NCBI GenBank assembly: GCA_025062245.1
Contig: JANXAD010000013.1
Span: 1 to 44,522 of the forward strand
Length of the DNA: 44,522 bases
DNA from: Thermodesulfobacteriaceae bacterium
Lineage (GTDB): Bacteria; Desulfobacterota; Thermodesulfobacteria; Thermodesulfobacteriales; Thermodesulfobacteriaceae
Direction: 5' to 3'
Shown: piece after piece, positions 1 through 8,356 of the stretch
Layout: the number at the start of each line of letters is the position of its first letter
How positions within the stretch are numbered: the stretch's first letter is position 1
Notes under the pieces: model-generated
What the model was told of the DNA's origin: nothing
Databases searched by the model: none
What the model saw: only the letters and a program-made list of their open reading frames with translations
Position numbers and translations under genes: made by a program

Positions 1-1
1 A

Positions 2-481
2 ATAGGACTTCCTGCTAAGGCCTGCGATTTTATCCACTTAGCAGGACATCTACACGATGTTGGTAAATTGACTCTTCCCAAAAAAATTTTAATAAAACCA
101 GGTCCTCTGGATAAGCAAGAATGGGAATTAATAAAATCTCATCCTAAGATTGGATTTGACCTTCTTAGTCCTGTTAAGCTTTTCCAGGGCCAAGGTAGAG
201 TCTTAGAAATGATCTTATATCATCATGAGAGATGGGATGGGAAGGGATATCCCTTTGGTCTTAAAGGTAAAGAAATTCCCTTGGGTGCACGGATTATCTC
301 TATTGCAGATGCCTTTTCTGCTATGGTTTGTGAAAGACCTTATAGAAAACCTTTAAGCTTTGATGAAGCCCTTGAGGAGATTAAAAAAGGAGCAGGCACT
401 CAATTTGATCCTATGCTAGTTAACATCTTCGTCAATATTTATGAAGAAATAACAAACTGGGCTAAGGGGTTTATTTCTTAA
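2..481 (+). CDS. HD-GYP domain cyclic-di-GMP phosphodiesterase (C-terminal part)
   Basis: The frame is open from the left edge, so the gene starts outside the window; the first internal start codon (TTG at 68) lies inside the catalytic domain and is not the real start. The visible part is a nearly complete HD-GYP domain: the HDVGK metal motif at the very beginning, then HPKIG, HHERWDGKGYP (the GYP signature), IADAFSAM and GTQFDP near the end. Proteins with these motifs hydrolyse c-di-GMP, usually to GMP, at a metal centre in the cytoplasm. The sensory N-terminus is missing, so the input signal is unknown. feoA follows after 27 bp with its own Shine-Dalgarno sequence; co-transcription is possible but not shown. 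The domain assignment is firm; activity is inferred from the intact motifs. Confidence 0.93.
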   Translation: MGLPAKACDFIHLAGHLHDVGKLTLPKKILIKPGPLDKQEWELIKSHPKIGFDLLSPVKLFQGQGRVLEMILYHHERWDGKGYPFGLKGKEIPLGARIISIADAFSAMVCERPYRKPLSFDEALEEIKKGAGTQFDPMLVNIFVNIYEEITNWAKGFIS

Positions 482-508
482 AAATTTACTTAAAGGAGGT
501 CTAAAGGC

Positions 509-736
509 ATGAGACTTTCAGAGTTAAAACCAGGTGCCATAGCAAGGATAGTAGCTATAAGCTCAACAGGTTCCTTTAAAAAAAGATTACAAGAAATGGG
601 CGCTTTACCCGGGGAAATTATCCGTGTGGAGAAAACGGCCCCTCTTGGAGACCCCATAGAGATCACTATTAAAGGTTACTCTCTTTCTTTACGCAAAAGT
701 GAGGCTGAAGCCATTGTAGTGGAGGTGCTAAAATGA
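509..736 (+). CDS. feoA: Ferrous iron transport protein A (FeoA)
   Basis: A 75-residue protein, typical of FeoA, which forms a small SH3-like beta-barrel and assists the FeoB ferrous iron permease at the cytoplasmic face. Recognisable features are the opening LSELKPGAIARI, the central RLQEMGALPGE turn and the closing stretch PIEITIKGYSLSLRKSEA. A strong Shine-Dalgarno (AAAGGAGGT, 492-500) lies 8 bp before the ATG. Its stop overlaps the start of feoB by 4 bp (ATGA), so the two are translationally coupled. No FeoC-like gene follows. No Fur box is obvious between it and the preceding HD-GYP gene. Confidence 0.93.
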   Translation: MRLSELKPGAIARIVAISSTGSFKKRLQEMGALPGEIIRVEKTAPLGDPIEITIKGYSLSLRKSEAEAIVVEVLK

Positions 737-2883
737 AAGAAATTAAAGTAGCAGTAGTTGGAAACCCTAACACAGGAAAATCCACCTTGATCAATGCTAT
801 AGCTAAAGCCAAACTTCAAGTTGGAAATTGGCCTGGAGTTACCGTTGAGAAAAAGGAGGCCCATCTTAAATCTGGAGATTTCACTCTGGTGTTTGTTGAT
901 CTCCCTGGGGCTTATAGTCTTTCTCCTTTTTCTCTGGAGGAAAAAATCACCCGAGATTACCTTTTTATGGAAAAGCCAGATGTAATTCTCTGCGTGGTTG
1001 ATTCAACCAATCTTGAAAGAAATCTCTACTTCGTAGTTCAACTTATGGAACTTGAAATTCCTTTGGTTCTCGCTCTAAACATCTTTGATGAGGCTAAAAA
1101 GCTTGGTTACAAAATAGACCTCTCCTTACTTGAAAAACTTTTAGGAGTAAGAGCTATTCCAACGGTGGCTATAAGAGAGGAAGGCCTTGAAGATCTTAAA
1201 AAAGCTATTATAGAGGTTTATCTTGAAAAAAGGGTTCCTCATAAGCTCTCTTATGGAGAGGACTTAGAGGAGATTTTGGAGATGGTTCGCTTTCAACTTC
1301 TAACTTTGAATCCTGAAGTAGAGGTTTCAAAACTTTCTAAAGGAGTGCTCCTAAAACTACTTGAGGGAGACCAGGAACTTTTCTTCAAACTCAATCTTAG
1401 ATACCATCTTGATGAAATTAGAAAATATCTTGAGCATATTGAAAGGGTACATGGGGAAGATATAGAGACCTATCTTACAGATATGAGATATGGCTTAGCA
1501 ACTGGAGTTGTAAAAAGGGTTCTTGACAAACCTGAAATCAGAAAAATTACCCTGACTGAAAGAATTGATCACCTTTTTTTAAATCGCTATCTGGGTATTC
1601 CTATCTTTTTACTTATGATGTGGCTTCTTTTTAAAATAGCCTTTGATATAGCCAATCCCTATGTAGATTTTGTGGATGAAACCATAAATGGTCCTGTGAT
1701 GAAATGGGCAAGGGTGGGATTAGAATTTTTAGGAAGTCCTGAATGGTTTAGTTCGCTTCTTTTAGATGGAGTCATAGGAGGGGTAGGAATAGTGGTTTCC
1801 TTTTTTCCTGTGATAGGGATGATTATGTTTCTTGTTACTTTACTTGAGAGTTCTGGCTATATGGCAAGAGCGGCTTTTCTTATGGATAGAGTTATGAGAA
1901 GTTTTGGAGTTCAGGGGAAATCCTTTATTCCTATGCTTTTGGGGTTTGGCTGTAATGTACCTTCAGTTTATGCTACAAGAGTTCTTGAACAAGAAAAGGA
2001 GAGAAAGCTTACCATGTTTCTTGTACCCTTTATGTCTTGTGGGGCAAGGCTTCCAGTATATGTGGTATTCATATCTGTCTTTTTTCCTAAGGCTTCGGGT
2101 ACCATTCTCTTCTTTCTTTATGCCCTTGGTATTGTAGTTGCTATTTTGGTAGGAATAGTCTTTCATAGAGTTATGTATAGGGGAGCGAGTTCTCCCTTTA
2201 TTATGGAGCTTCCACCCTATCGTCTGCCAACTTTGAGGGATCTCAGGGTACATACCTGGATAAAACTTCGTCACTTTGTGATTAAGGCAGGAACTTGGAT
2301 TTTGGCTATTAATCTTGTAATCTGGATTTTGCTAAATCTCCCCTGGAAGCCAGAAAAGCCTGAAGAGTCTTATCTTGGAAAATTTGGAGCTTTAATTTCA
2401 CCTGTTTTTAAACCCCTTGGATTTGGAGATTGGGCAAGTGCTGCAAGCCTTCTTGCAGGTTCCTTAGCAAAGGAAGTTGTGGTTTCAACCATGGCTCAGA
2501 TTTATGGTTCAGAAACAGAATCTCAAGAAGAAAAAACTTTGAACATAAAAGAGGACTTAAAAGAAATAGCTCTAAATTTTTTAAAAAAAACCAAGGAAGC
2601 TTTGAATAATCTTAGCTCAACCTTTGGGATAGCCACTTTAACCCCAAAAGAGCCAGAAGAAGTTAAAAGTTTGCTTCCAAGGCTTAAAAATCACTTTACA
2701 CCCCTTTCCGCATTAAGTTTTATGGTCTTTGTTTTGCTTTACTGGCCCTGCTTTGTGTATGGTATCGCCACCAAAGCTGAAATCGGAACCTTTAGACTTT
2801 ATCTTCAAGCTATTTTGCTCCACACCCTTGTAGCCTATGCCTTTTCCCTCCTTATTTACCAGATAGGAAGGTTTATTATGTAA
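733..2883 (+). CDS. feoB: Ferrous iron transport protein B (FeoB)
   Basis: This is the inner-membrane Fe(II) permease with a cytoplasmic G domain, 716 residues. The G motifs are intact: G1 GNPNTGKS at 10-17, the G2 threonine at T37 (GVTVEKK), G3 DLPG at 56-59 and G4 NIFD at 116-119. A helical insertion domain follows, then a membrane domain from about residue 285, with the two gate repeats (PVIGMIMFLV..ESSGYMARAAF, and later SLLAGSLAKEVVVSTM). The C-terminal half contains LYWPCFVYGIATK, the expected position of the gate Cys motif. It is coupled to feoA by an ATGA overlap. In an anaerobe that needs iron for many haem and Fe-S proteins, Fe(II) uptake fits. It ends 88 bp before a convergent gene, with a hairpin terminator between them. 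Confidence 0.97.
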   Translation: MKEIKVAVVGNPNTGKSTLINAIAKAKLQVGNWPGVTVEKKEAHLKSGDFTLVFVDLPGAYSLSPFSLEEKITRDYLFMEKPDVILCVVDSTNLERNLYFVVQLMELEIPLVLALNIFDEAKKLGYKIDLSLLEKLLGVRAIPTVAIREEGLEDLKKAIIEVYLEKRVPHKLSYGEDLEEILEMVRFQLLTLNPEVEVSKLSKGVLLKLLEGDQELFFKLNLRYHLDEIRKYLEHIERVHGEDIETYLTDMRYGLATGVVKRVLDKPEIRKITLTERIDHLFLNRYLGIPIFLLMMWLLFKIAFDIANPYVDFVDETINGPVMKWARVGLEFLGSPEWFSSLLLDGVIGGVGIVVSFFPVIGMIMFLVTLLESSGYMARAAFLMDRVMRSFGVQGKSFIPMLLGFGCNVPSVYATRVLEQEKERKLTMFLVPFMSCGARLPVYVVFISVFFPKASGTILFFLYALGIVVAILVGIVFHRVMYRGASSPFIMELPPYRLPTLRDLRVHTWIKLRHFVIKAGTWILAINLVIWILLNLPWKPEKPEESYLGKFGALISPVFKPLGFGDWASAASLLAGSLAKEVVVSTMAQIYGSETESQEEKTLNIKEDLKEIALNFLKKTKEALNNLSSTFGIATLTPKEPEEVKSLLPRLKNHFTPLSALSFMVFVLLYWPCFVYGIATKAEIGTFRLYLQAILLHTLVAYAFSLLIYQIGRFIM

Positions 2884-2911
2884 AATATAACAGTAGGAAA
2901 AGAGCGGATAT

Positions 2912-2943
2912 GTCTTAGGAGTAAGACTTAATTTTAGTTTTTA
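2912..2943 (+). terminator. Probable rho-independent terminator after feoB
   Basis: A 6-bp stem (GTCTTA at 2912-2917 and TAAGAC at 2922-2927) with a GGAG loop, followed by a T-rich tract (ATTTTAGTTTTT). It sits about 30 bp after the feoB stop. The stem is short, so termination efficiency is uncertain. Confidence 0.5.
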
Positions 2944-2971
2944 AAGTTTAAGGTCCTCCTCATGAAGCTCT

Positions 2972-3976
2972 TTAAATTAATTTTTGTCCATATAAAAAGT
3001 TAATAATATTTATTTTTTCCTTTTCTAAGTCAAAGGAAAAATATTCAGGATAAATCCAATTAGCCATAGTTTTAAGAGAATATAGAAATTTGAGAGTCCA
3101 AAGGTCGTAAAAAAAGGTATTTTCAAATTGATAAACTGAAAAACTCTTAACAGCTTTAATAGTTCTTAATTGTTGATCGTTAAGAATTTTAGAGGGATTT
3201 AAAATTTTGCTATACCACATTATAATTACCTCAGGATTCAAGGAAAGAAGTTTTTCAAGGTTTAAACTTATAGACTCAGCTTTTATATGAGAACAGATAT
3301 TTATTCCTCCAACCATCTCAATAAGCTCATTTACTATACTTTCCTGACAAGAGGTCTGTAAAAAATTTATCTGAGCCCAACTAAAATAGACCCTTCTTTT
3401 TACTTTAATTTTTTTAGCAATTTTTCTAATTTCATTAACCTCCTTTTTAACATAATTAATCAGTTCTTCTGCCCTCCTTTCTGCACCTAAGAGCAGTCCT
3501 AAATCTCTTATTTCTTTATAAACATCTTCTATTTTACTAATAAAAACCCCATAAACAGGAATTTTCAATCTTTCGAAAGTTTGAATAGCTTCTCCTTGAT
3601 TTGCCCAAATTATAATAAGATCTGGTTTAAGAGATAAGACCTTTTCCACGTTAACGGTTTCCCAATTACCCACCGCAGGAATTTTCTTACTTTTAATCCT
3701 CCCCTCAAGAAGGGCATAATATTTAAAGGTATCTGTATAGTAAAAACCTTCTTGATATATATTATAAGGAACCCCTATGACTCTATGTCCCTGCTTTAAC
3801 ATATAAATTCCAGTTAAAGCACTTTCAATAAGACATACTACCCTTTCAGCAGGTTTTTCCAGAGTTATGGTCTTTCCTCTGAAATCTTGAACTTTAATTA
3901 AAGCCAAAGACTTAGAGGATAAAAGAAAACCTAAAAATAAGCCTAAGAGGAAAGCTCTTTTGAATATGTTTAGCAT
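2972..3976 (-). CDS. ABC transporter periplasmic substrate-binding protein (TroA/FecB-BtuF fold)
   Basis: A 334-residue protein with an N-terminal hydrophobic signal peptide (about residues 1-25, no lipobox Cys) followed by two Rossmann-like lobes typical of the iron-siderophore/cobalamin/haem binding family. Visible family features are the opening strand FRGKTITLEKPAERVVCL, the SLKPDLIIIW segment ending lobe 1, the long linking helix about residues 160-200, and SLNPEVIIMWYSK in lobe 2. It lies directly downstream of the TonB-dependent receptor on the same strand, so the pair probably moves one substrate across the outer membrane and periplasm. No permease or ATPase gene is in the window, so that half lies elsewhere. 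The substrate (iron chelate, cobalamin or other metallophore) cannot be decided from this sequence. Confidence 0.82.
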   Translation of the reverse strand: MLNIFKRAFLLGLFLGFLLSSKSLALIKVQDFRGKTITLEKPAERVVCLIESALTGIYMLKQGHRVIGVPYNIYQEGFYYTDTFKYYALLEGRIKSKKIPAVGNWETVNVEKVLSLKPDLIIIWANQGEAIQTFERLKIPVYGVFISKIEDVYKEIRDLGLLLGAERRAEELINYVKKEVNEIRKIAKKIKVKRRVYFSWAQINFLQTSCQESIVNELIEMVGGINICSHIKAESISLNLEKLLSLNPEVIIMWYSKILNPSKILNDQQLRTIKAVKSFSVYQFENTFFYDLWTLKFLYSLKTMANWIYPEYFSFDLEKEKINIINFLYGQKLI

Positions 3977-3992
3977 CTAAAAAAAGTAAGAG

Positions 3993-4014
3993 GGGGAGCT
4001 TAAAGTGCCTCCCC
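3993..4014 (-). terminator. Hairpin between TonB receptor and binding-protein genes
   Basis: A G+C-rich dyad (GGGGAG and CTCCCC arms, loop about 10 nt) in the 51-bp gap between the receptor stop and the binding-protein start. T-runs lie on both sides: the tighter one is on the plus strand (CCCCTTTTT), while on the coding minus strand the T-run follows after seven bases. It may attenuate transcription so that less binding protein than receptor is made, or simply stabilise the receptor mRNA end. Confidence 0.45.
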
Positions 4015-4027
4015 TTTTTAAGCTATT

Positions 4028-6085
4028 TTACAAATTTAATTCCCATCTTAACATAGCATTAAAACCTGGGTCCTTAAACTGCCAGGGCATTTCATATTCT
4101 TTGTCAAAAAGATTATTTATCTCAAAAATTAGATTAGAATTATATCTTTCAGTTTTAAAAAGTTGTTTTTGTAAATTTAAATTAACTGTGGTATAATCCC
4201 CAAAATCTCTTCTGTTAGTTTTATCTGTGCTGTCATAATATTTACCTACATATTGAAGATAAGCTGAAACGGTAATCTGATAGGGAAGTTTGGCAGTTAA
4301 TCCTATATTAAGGATAGTTTTTGGAACAAAGGGGATTTCACTTTTATCTTGATTTTTATCTAAGGAATTTTTAACCTTTGTATCGGTAAGCGTTAAGTTA
4401 GTAAACCACATAATTTTATCAGAAAGATAGTGTTTAAGCTCTCCCTCTATACCTTTAGCATAGGATTTTCCGGCATTAACCGACTGGGTTTGAGAAGGGT
4501 CAAGGCTTACTACATTCTCTACAATAGTATCATCTACTACATGATAAAACCCTCTTAAACTAAAATTTAGGTTATTTATTATCCACCAGTCTAAACCTAA
4601 ATCATAACTTAATCCCTTTTCAGGTTTAAGATTAGGGTTAGGAAGTTGCCCGTGTTTCCCAGGAATTCCTTTATCAGAAGCTTTTATAGTTCCCCCTACT
4701 GACTTAGCCGAGGGGACAAGAAAGCTTGAACCAAAATTAGCAAAAAAACCTAATTTTTCAGATATATTATACCTTGCTCCTACACTCCAAAGTACCTTAT
4801 CCCAAGATTTAGAACCTACCTCTGGTATAACACCTCCTATGAGCTTGTATTTATGTTTGGTATAGTTATATCTTAACCCTGCTCTTAAAACCCATTTATC
4901 TATAATTACCTTTTCTTGAACATAAATCCCCCAATTTCTTGCCTTTACATCATTCCCTTTACTTCTTATACCTTCCTTTTTAGCATAGGTTTCATAAGTA
5001 GAAAACTGAGTATCTATACCTGCCGTAAGAATACTTTTTCCCCAATGTTTGAAGTTGAAGGAAACATCAAGAGGAAATAGGTTTTGTTTAACTCCATCCT
5101 TTTCTCTAAGAGCTAAACTCTGGGGATAATAATCTTCCTCCCAAGATCTGTGATAGTAACGATATCCTCCCTTGAGGTTTAAAATTAAGTTTTTATTCAA
5201 AAAAGGAGCAGAAAAATTTAAATTTACTATATCATACTGATGGTCGTATTCTCTGTTAGGTCTTCCTGTATCGCCTCTATGTTGAGTATGATGCACAAAA
5301 AGAGAGGCCTTAATATCAGGAGTAAAAAAATAGGTAGTCTTAAAGTATCCTTTAAACTTTCTATACTCAGGGTCATCAAGCATATTAAGCCAAGAAGGTT
5401 TGGTTCCATAGTTAGTATAATCGGACTGCTCATAATTGGCTCCTAAGAAAAAGTTGAGAGGACCAGCTGCTCCTTCATGATAAACCCTTCCGTTTATGGT
5501 CTCCCAAGTTCCATATCCCAGAGAAATTTTAGTTAAGGGAACTATAATTTTCTCTTTAGTAATAAGATTTGTTATACCTGCCAGAGGACTTTCATTCCCA
5601 GCAAAATCCATAGTCATATAATTAGGATAAAGAACTGAAGCTGGACCTCGATGAACCTCCACTCTATCAAGATATAGAAAGTCAAGACTCATAGGATCAA
5701 CAAAAGAGTCTATGGGTAATCCATCAAGAAGCCAACTATTATATTTTGGGCCTAATCCTCCATAGGATCCCCAGTTAGCGTCATTACGAGAAAGAGGATT
5801 TACAAAATTTCCAGGAAGATATTTGATAAGTTCAGATAGATTTCTATTAGGTAAATTAAGATTCTCTATTTCACTTTTCTCAACTACATCAGTCTTATGG
5901 GTCTGTTCTTGAGGGGGTTGTTCAATTTTAGACTCGGTAATAGTTACCTTTTCAACTAATATTTCCTTCATTTCAGCTGTTTTTTGAACTTCAGAAACCT
6001 GTTCTTTAGCATAAGCTGAAATTCCTAAGTCTAAATTTGCTATAAATCCTAAAATTGAAAAACTTATAAAATACCTTTTTTTCAT
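4028..6085 (-). CDS. TonB-dependent outer-membrane receptor
   Basis: A 685-residue protein with a Sec signal peptide (cleavage likely after AYA, residues 24-26). A plug domain follows (about 60-190) with NLSELIKYLPGNFVNPLSRN, the LLDGLPID turn and VEVHRGPASVLYP, all standard plug landmarks. The rest is a 22-strand-type barrel with alternating aromatic strands, ending in NLFDKEYEMP and a terminal Trp/Leu strand. Such receptors import scarce chelates using energy from TonB-ExbBD. No TonB box is obvious; the stretch after the signal (EILVEKVTITES) is the best candidate. A good Shine-Dalgarno (AAAGGAGGAT) precedes the ATG, and a TTGACA/TATAAA promoter lies just upstream. The substrate is not identifiable by eye. 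The binding-protein gene follows in the same direction. Confidence 0.92.
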   Translation of the reverse strand: MKKRYFISFSILGFIANLDLGISAYAKEQVSEVQKTAEMKEILVEKVTITESKIEQPPQEQTHKTDVVEKSEIENLNLPNRNLSELIKYLPGNFVNPLSRNDANWGSYGGLGPKYNSWLLDGLPIDSFVDPMSLDFLYLDRVEVHRGPASVLYPNYMTMDFAGNESPLAGITNLITKEKIIVPLTKISLGYGTWETINGRVYHEGAAGPLNFFLGANYEQSDYTNYGTKPSWLNMLDDPEYRKFKGYFKTTYFFTPDIKASLFVHHTQHRGDTGRPNREYDHQYDIVNLNFSAPFLNKNLILNLKGGYRYYHRSWEEDYYPQSLALREKDGVKQNLFPLDVSFNFKHWGKSILTAGIDTQFSTYETYAKKEGIRSKGNDVKARNWGIYVQEKVIIDKWVLRAGLRYNYTKHKYKLIGGVIPEVGSKSWDKVLWSVGARYNISEKLGFFANFGSSFLVPSAKSVGGTIKASDKGIPGKHGQLPNPNLKPEKGLSYDLGLDWWIINNLNFSLRGFYHVVDDTIVENVVSLDPSQTQSVNAGKSYAKGIEGELKHYLSDKIMWFTNLTLTDTKVKNSLDKNQDKSEIPFVPKTILNIGLTAKLPYQITVSAYLQYVGKYYDSTDKTNRRDFGDYTTVNLNLQKQLFKTERYNSNLIFEINNLFDKEYEMPWQFKDPGFNAMLRWELNL

Positions 6086-6126
6086 CTTATCCTCCTTTTT
6101 TAATATTTTTAAAAATTTTTTAAAAG

Positions 6127-6154
6127 TTTATAATTTAAAATTTAAAAATGTCAA
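6127..6154 (-). promoter_or_regulatory. Sigma70-type promoter of the TonB receptor gene
   Basis: On the minus strand there is a perfect -35 TTGACA (6149-6154) and a -10 TATAAA (6127-6132) separated by 16 bp, giving a leader of about 35 nt. A 7-5-7 inverted repeat (6153-6171, arms AATAGTT/AACTATT) sits immediately upstream of, and just overlaps, the -35 box. It could be an operator or activator site. The leader is too short to hold a cobalamin riboswitch. Confidence 0.55.
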
Positions 6155-6797
6155 TAGTTATTGAAACTATTTGAAAATTTATATTCACTAATAGATTAAT
6201 TGCTTACTTCTTTGAATAGGAGTAGTTTTACCCCCTTGGTGAAAGGTTTTGTAATTCTTAACCTCTCACATTTTTCAAACAGTCTTAGAGAATAAAAAAT
6301 GCATAGGTTCGGTCTCTTTCGGGAAAATAAAAATCTATTTATATTTTTCTATCTCACCTAATCTTACTAAAGAGGCTCAAAGATTAGAAAGACTAAGCTA
6401 CTAAATCTGCCTTGGGAGTTTCAAAGACCGCTATGTATAGAAAAAAGAAGAAGAGACAGAGGCTTTTAAGAGCTTAGGTAGTGGAATTTATTTTACGGTT
6501 TAGAAAAGAAGAGACTTCGGTTAGGAAAGGTAAAGTTGAAAAAGGTATTTCAAGGTAATAGTTAGGTAAAAAGTTAGAAAGAAACTTGGAGGAGGATTTT
6601 ATAGGACATTAGGGAGGGGAAGGTTTTTTGAAGATTTAGAGGCCTTAAACAGAGAATTAATAGATCATTTGATATGGTATAATGGGAAGAGGGGCCCCAT
6701 GACTTAGATAATAAGCCAACTTTAAGATGGTATGGGGAAGAATATAAAAAATAACACGTTGTCCCAAAAACCTATGGTCTCATACAAGATATTGACA
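6149..6797 (+). pseudogene. Decayed IS element with DDE/rve transposase remnant (copy 1)
   Basis: This covers most of the 785-bp gap between the TonB receptor and hemerythrin genes, and no intact frame exists in it. Plus-strand translation across several frames still shows the end of an integrase-core transposase: at about 6590-6720 a run reads like GRGRFFEDLEALNREL, then IDHLIWYNGKR, matching the conserved C-terminus of rve-type transposases, followed by frameshifts and stops. The edges may be TGTCAATA (6149-6156) and its inverted copy TATTGACA (6790-6797), an 8-bp perfect inverted match. The DNA from 6290 on resembles the relics at about 20.02 kb and 30.41 kb. Coordinates of the left edge are inferred. 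Confidence 0.6.
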
Positions 6798-6820
6798 AAA
6801 ACTCGAAACAATTTTATAAT
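6792..6820 (+). promoter_or_regulatory. Perfect consensus sigma70 promoter of bacteriohemerythrin
   Basis: TTGACA (6792-6797), exactly 17 bp, then TATAAT (6815-6820): a complete match to the consensus. The -35 box coincides with the right edge of the transposase relic, while the -10 box is outside it. Predicted initiation is near 6827, giving a leader of about 44 nt with AAAGGAGG before the hemerythrin ATG at 6871. Confidence 0.75.
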
Positions 6821-6870
6821 GCTAAATTATTAAAAAATACTAAAATGACAAAAGTTAAAGGAGGATTTAA

Positions 6871-7278
6871 ATGGCTTATTTTGATTGGAATAGTAATATT
6901 ATTCTTGGTATTGAAGAAATTGATGCCCAACACCGTGGTTTAGTAGACCTAATAAATGAATTACACTCTGCGATGAAACAAGGTAAAGGACAAACTATCT
7001 TGGATGAAATTTTATTAAAACTAAAGGATTACATCAATTTTCACTTTGATTTTGAGGAAAGTCTTTTAAAAAAGTATAATTATCCTGAATTTAACTCTCA
7101 TAAACAGCAACATACCTTATTTATAAACAAAATAAAAGATTTTGAAGAAAGAAGGAGTAAAGGACAGGTAGCACTGACTATAGAATTACTCTCCTTTTTA
7201 AAGGATTGGCTAACTCATCATATTATGAATATAGATAAAAAATATGTTAATTTTCTTTTACCCAAATTAAAAGCTTAA
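6871..7278 (+). CDS. Bacteriohemerythrin (O2-binding diiron protein)
   Basis: A 135-residue single-domain hemerythrin. The full diiron ligand set is present: H21, H58, E62 (HFDFEE), H77, H81 (HKQQH) and H117/D122 (HIMNID). The N-terminal DWNSNIILGIEEIDAQH is the family opening. Cytoplasmic bacteriohemerythrins bind O2 reversibly; in anaerobes they are thought to scavenge, store or sense it. The Shine-Dalgarno is strong (AAAGGAGG) and the promoter is a perfect consensus, so high expression is likely. It is monocistronic: the next gene is on the other strand 139 bp away. Confidence 0.95.
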   Translation: MAYFDWNSNIILGIEEIDAQHRGLVDLINELHSAMKQGKGQTILDEILLKLKDYINFHFDFEESLLKKYNYPEFNSHKQQHTLFINKIKDFEERRSKGQVALTIELLSFLKDWLTHHIMNIDKKYVNFLLPKLKA

Positions 7279-7417
7279 TTTAAAAATTAAAAATTTGTTA
7301 AGTTACTTAAAAGGACCTAAGGTTCTGAGAGGCAGATTTTTGTTTCCATTTTAAATAAAAACTACTTGTAAGGGTCACTCAAAACCGATAAATTTTATTC
7401 AGACTGTCTCCTTTTCC

Positions 7418-8356
7418 CTATCGATAAATGCAGATACAACAATTTCTTCCCCTTTTTTTAGCCTCATACAAGGCTTCATCTGCTCTTTTCAAAAAGAGCT
7501 TAAAATTGTCTAAGGGTGAAAACTCCGTTATACCAAAACTTGCGGTTATCTTTTCTCTTATCCTTTTAAATTGCCTTTTCTCTATAGTTTGTCTTAATCT
7601 TTCAGACATTTTGTAAGCTGCCTCCATATTCGTATGAGGTAAGAGTAATACAAATTCTTCTCCTCCCAGTCTTGCAAAAAGGTCTTCTTGTCTTATGGAT
7701 TTCTTAATCACCTTAGTGATGCTCTTTAAAACATAATCACCAGTTTCATGTCCATAGGTATCGTTTATTTTTTTGAAGTAATCTATATCTATCATAACTA
7801 AGGAAAGAGGAAGATTATGTCTTTTAGCTAAGGAAATTTCTCTTTTTAAAATTTTGAGAAAGGCTCTTCTATTTAAAATTCCTGTTAAAGGGTCGGTATT
7901 ATTAATTTTTTTAATCGTCTTTAAAGCCTCTGAAAGTTGAACATTTTTTTTAGCTAATTCTCTGGTGATATTAACTAATTGCTCGTTAAGTTTGGAAAGT
8001 TTTAGTATTAATTCACTATAAGTAAGACGATAGGGTTCTAAAATCAAAAGATATTTGTCTTCTAATTTTACTCTTACTCCTTTAAGCACTATTTCCATTT
8101 TATCTTTGCCTTTTAGGATAAGTTCGATGAGATCTAAGGAAGTTTGCCCAAGATTTTCCTTAGAAACTCCGATTAAAAGATTTCTTAAATCAGAGTTAAG
8201 AGGTTTTTCCTCTAAGCCTAAAATTTCTTTCAATCCTTCGTTAGAATCAATTATTTTATAGTTTTCATCTACTAAGACTATAATTAAATTTTTTAGAACC
8301 GATAAACTATTAAAAATTAACTCAGGATATTTTTTAAATAAAGAATTTATAGTCAT
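7418..8356 (-). CDS. Diguanylate cyclase with N-terminal PAS-like sensor
   Basis: 312 residues. Residues about 15-110 look like a PAS-type fold (IIVLVDENYKIIDSNEGLKEILGLEE, ending VKLEDKYLLILEPYR). A coiled-coil linker (about 113-150) joins it to a GGDEF domain starting at NNTDPLTGILNRR. The active-site loop is GGEEF (231-235), and the RxxD inhibitory site (R222-D225) lies exactly five residues before it, so an active, product-inhibited c-di-GMP synthase is expected. The start overlaps the end of the cobalamin-binding protein gene by 4 bp (ATGA), so the two are translationally coupled. The PAS-like domain may be where the B12 protein signals; that is inference. Confidence 0.93.
   Translation of the reverse strand: MTINSLFKKYPELIFNSLSVLKNLIIVLVDENYKIIDSNEGLKEILGLEEKPLNSDLRNLLIGVSKENLGQTSLDLIELILKGKDKMEIVLKGVRVKLEDKYLLILEPYRLTYSELILKLSKLNEQLVNITRELAKKNVQLSEALKTIKKINNTDPLTGILNRRAFLKILKREISLAKRHNLPLSLVMIDIDYFKKINDTYGHETGDYVLKSITKVIKKSIRQEDLFARLGGEEFVLLLPHTNMEAAYKMSERLRQTIEKRQFKRIREKITASFGITEFSPLDNFKLFLKRADEALYEAKKRGRNCCICIYR

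Noticed and set aside
1963-2274. Antisense frame over feoB, and similar opposite-strand frames over other large genes
   Set aside because: They lie wholly within strongly supported genes and their translations show no domain or signal features.
509-2883. Fur-regulated feo operon
   Set aside because: No Fur-box-like palindrome is visible in the 27 bp before feoA; regulation cannot be claimed from this sequence.
6086-6180. Cobalamin riboswitch controlling the TonB receptor
   Set aside because: The leader is only about 35 nt and AT-rich; there is no B12 box or room for the fold.
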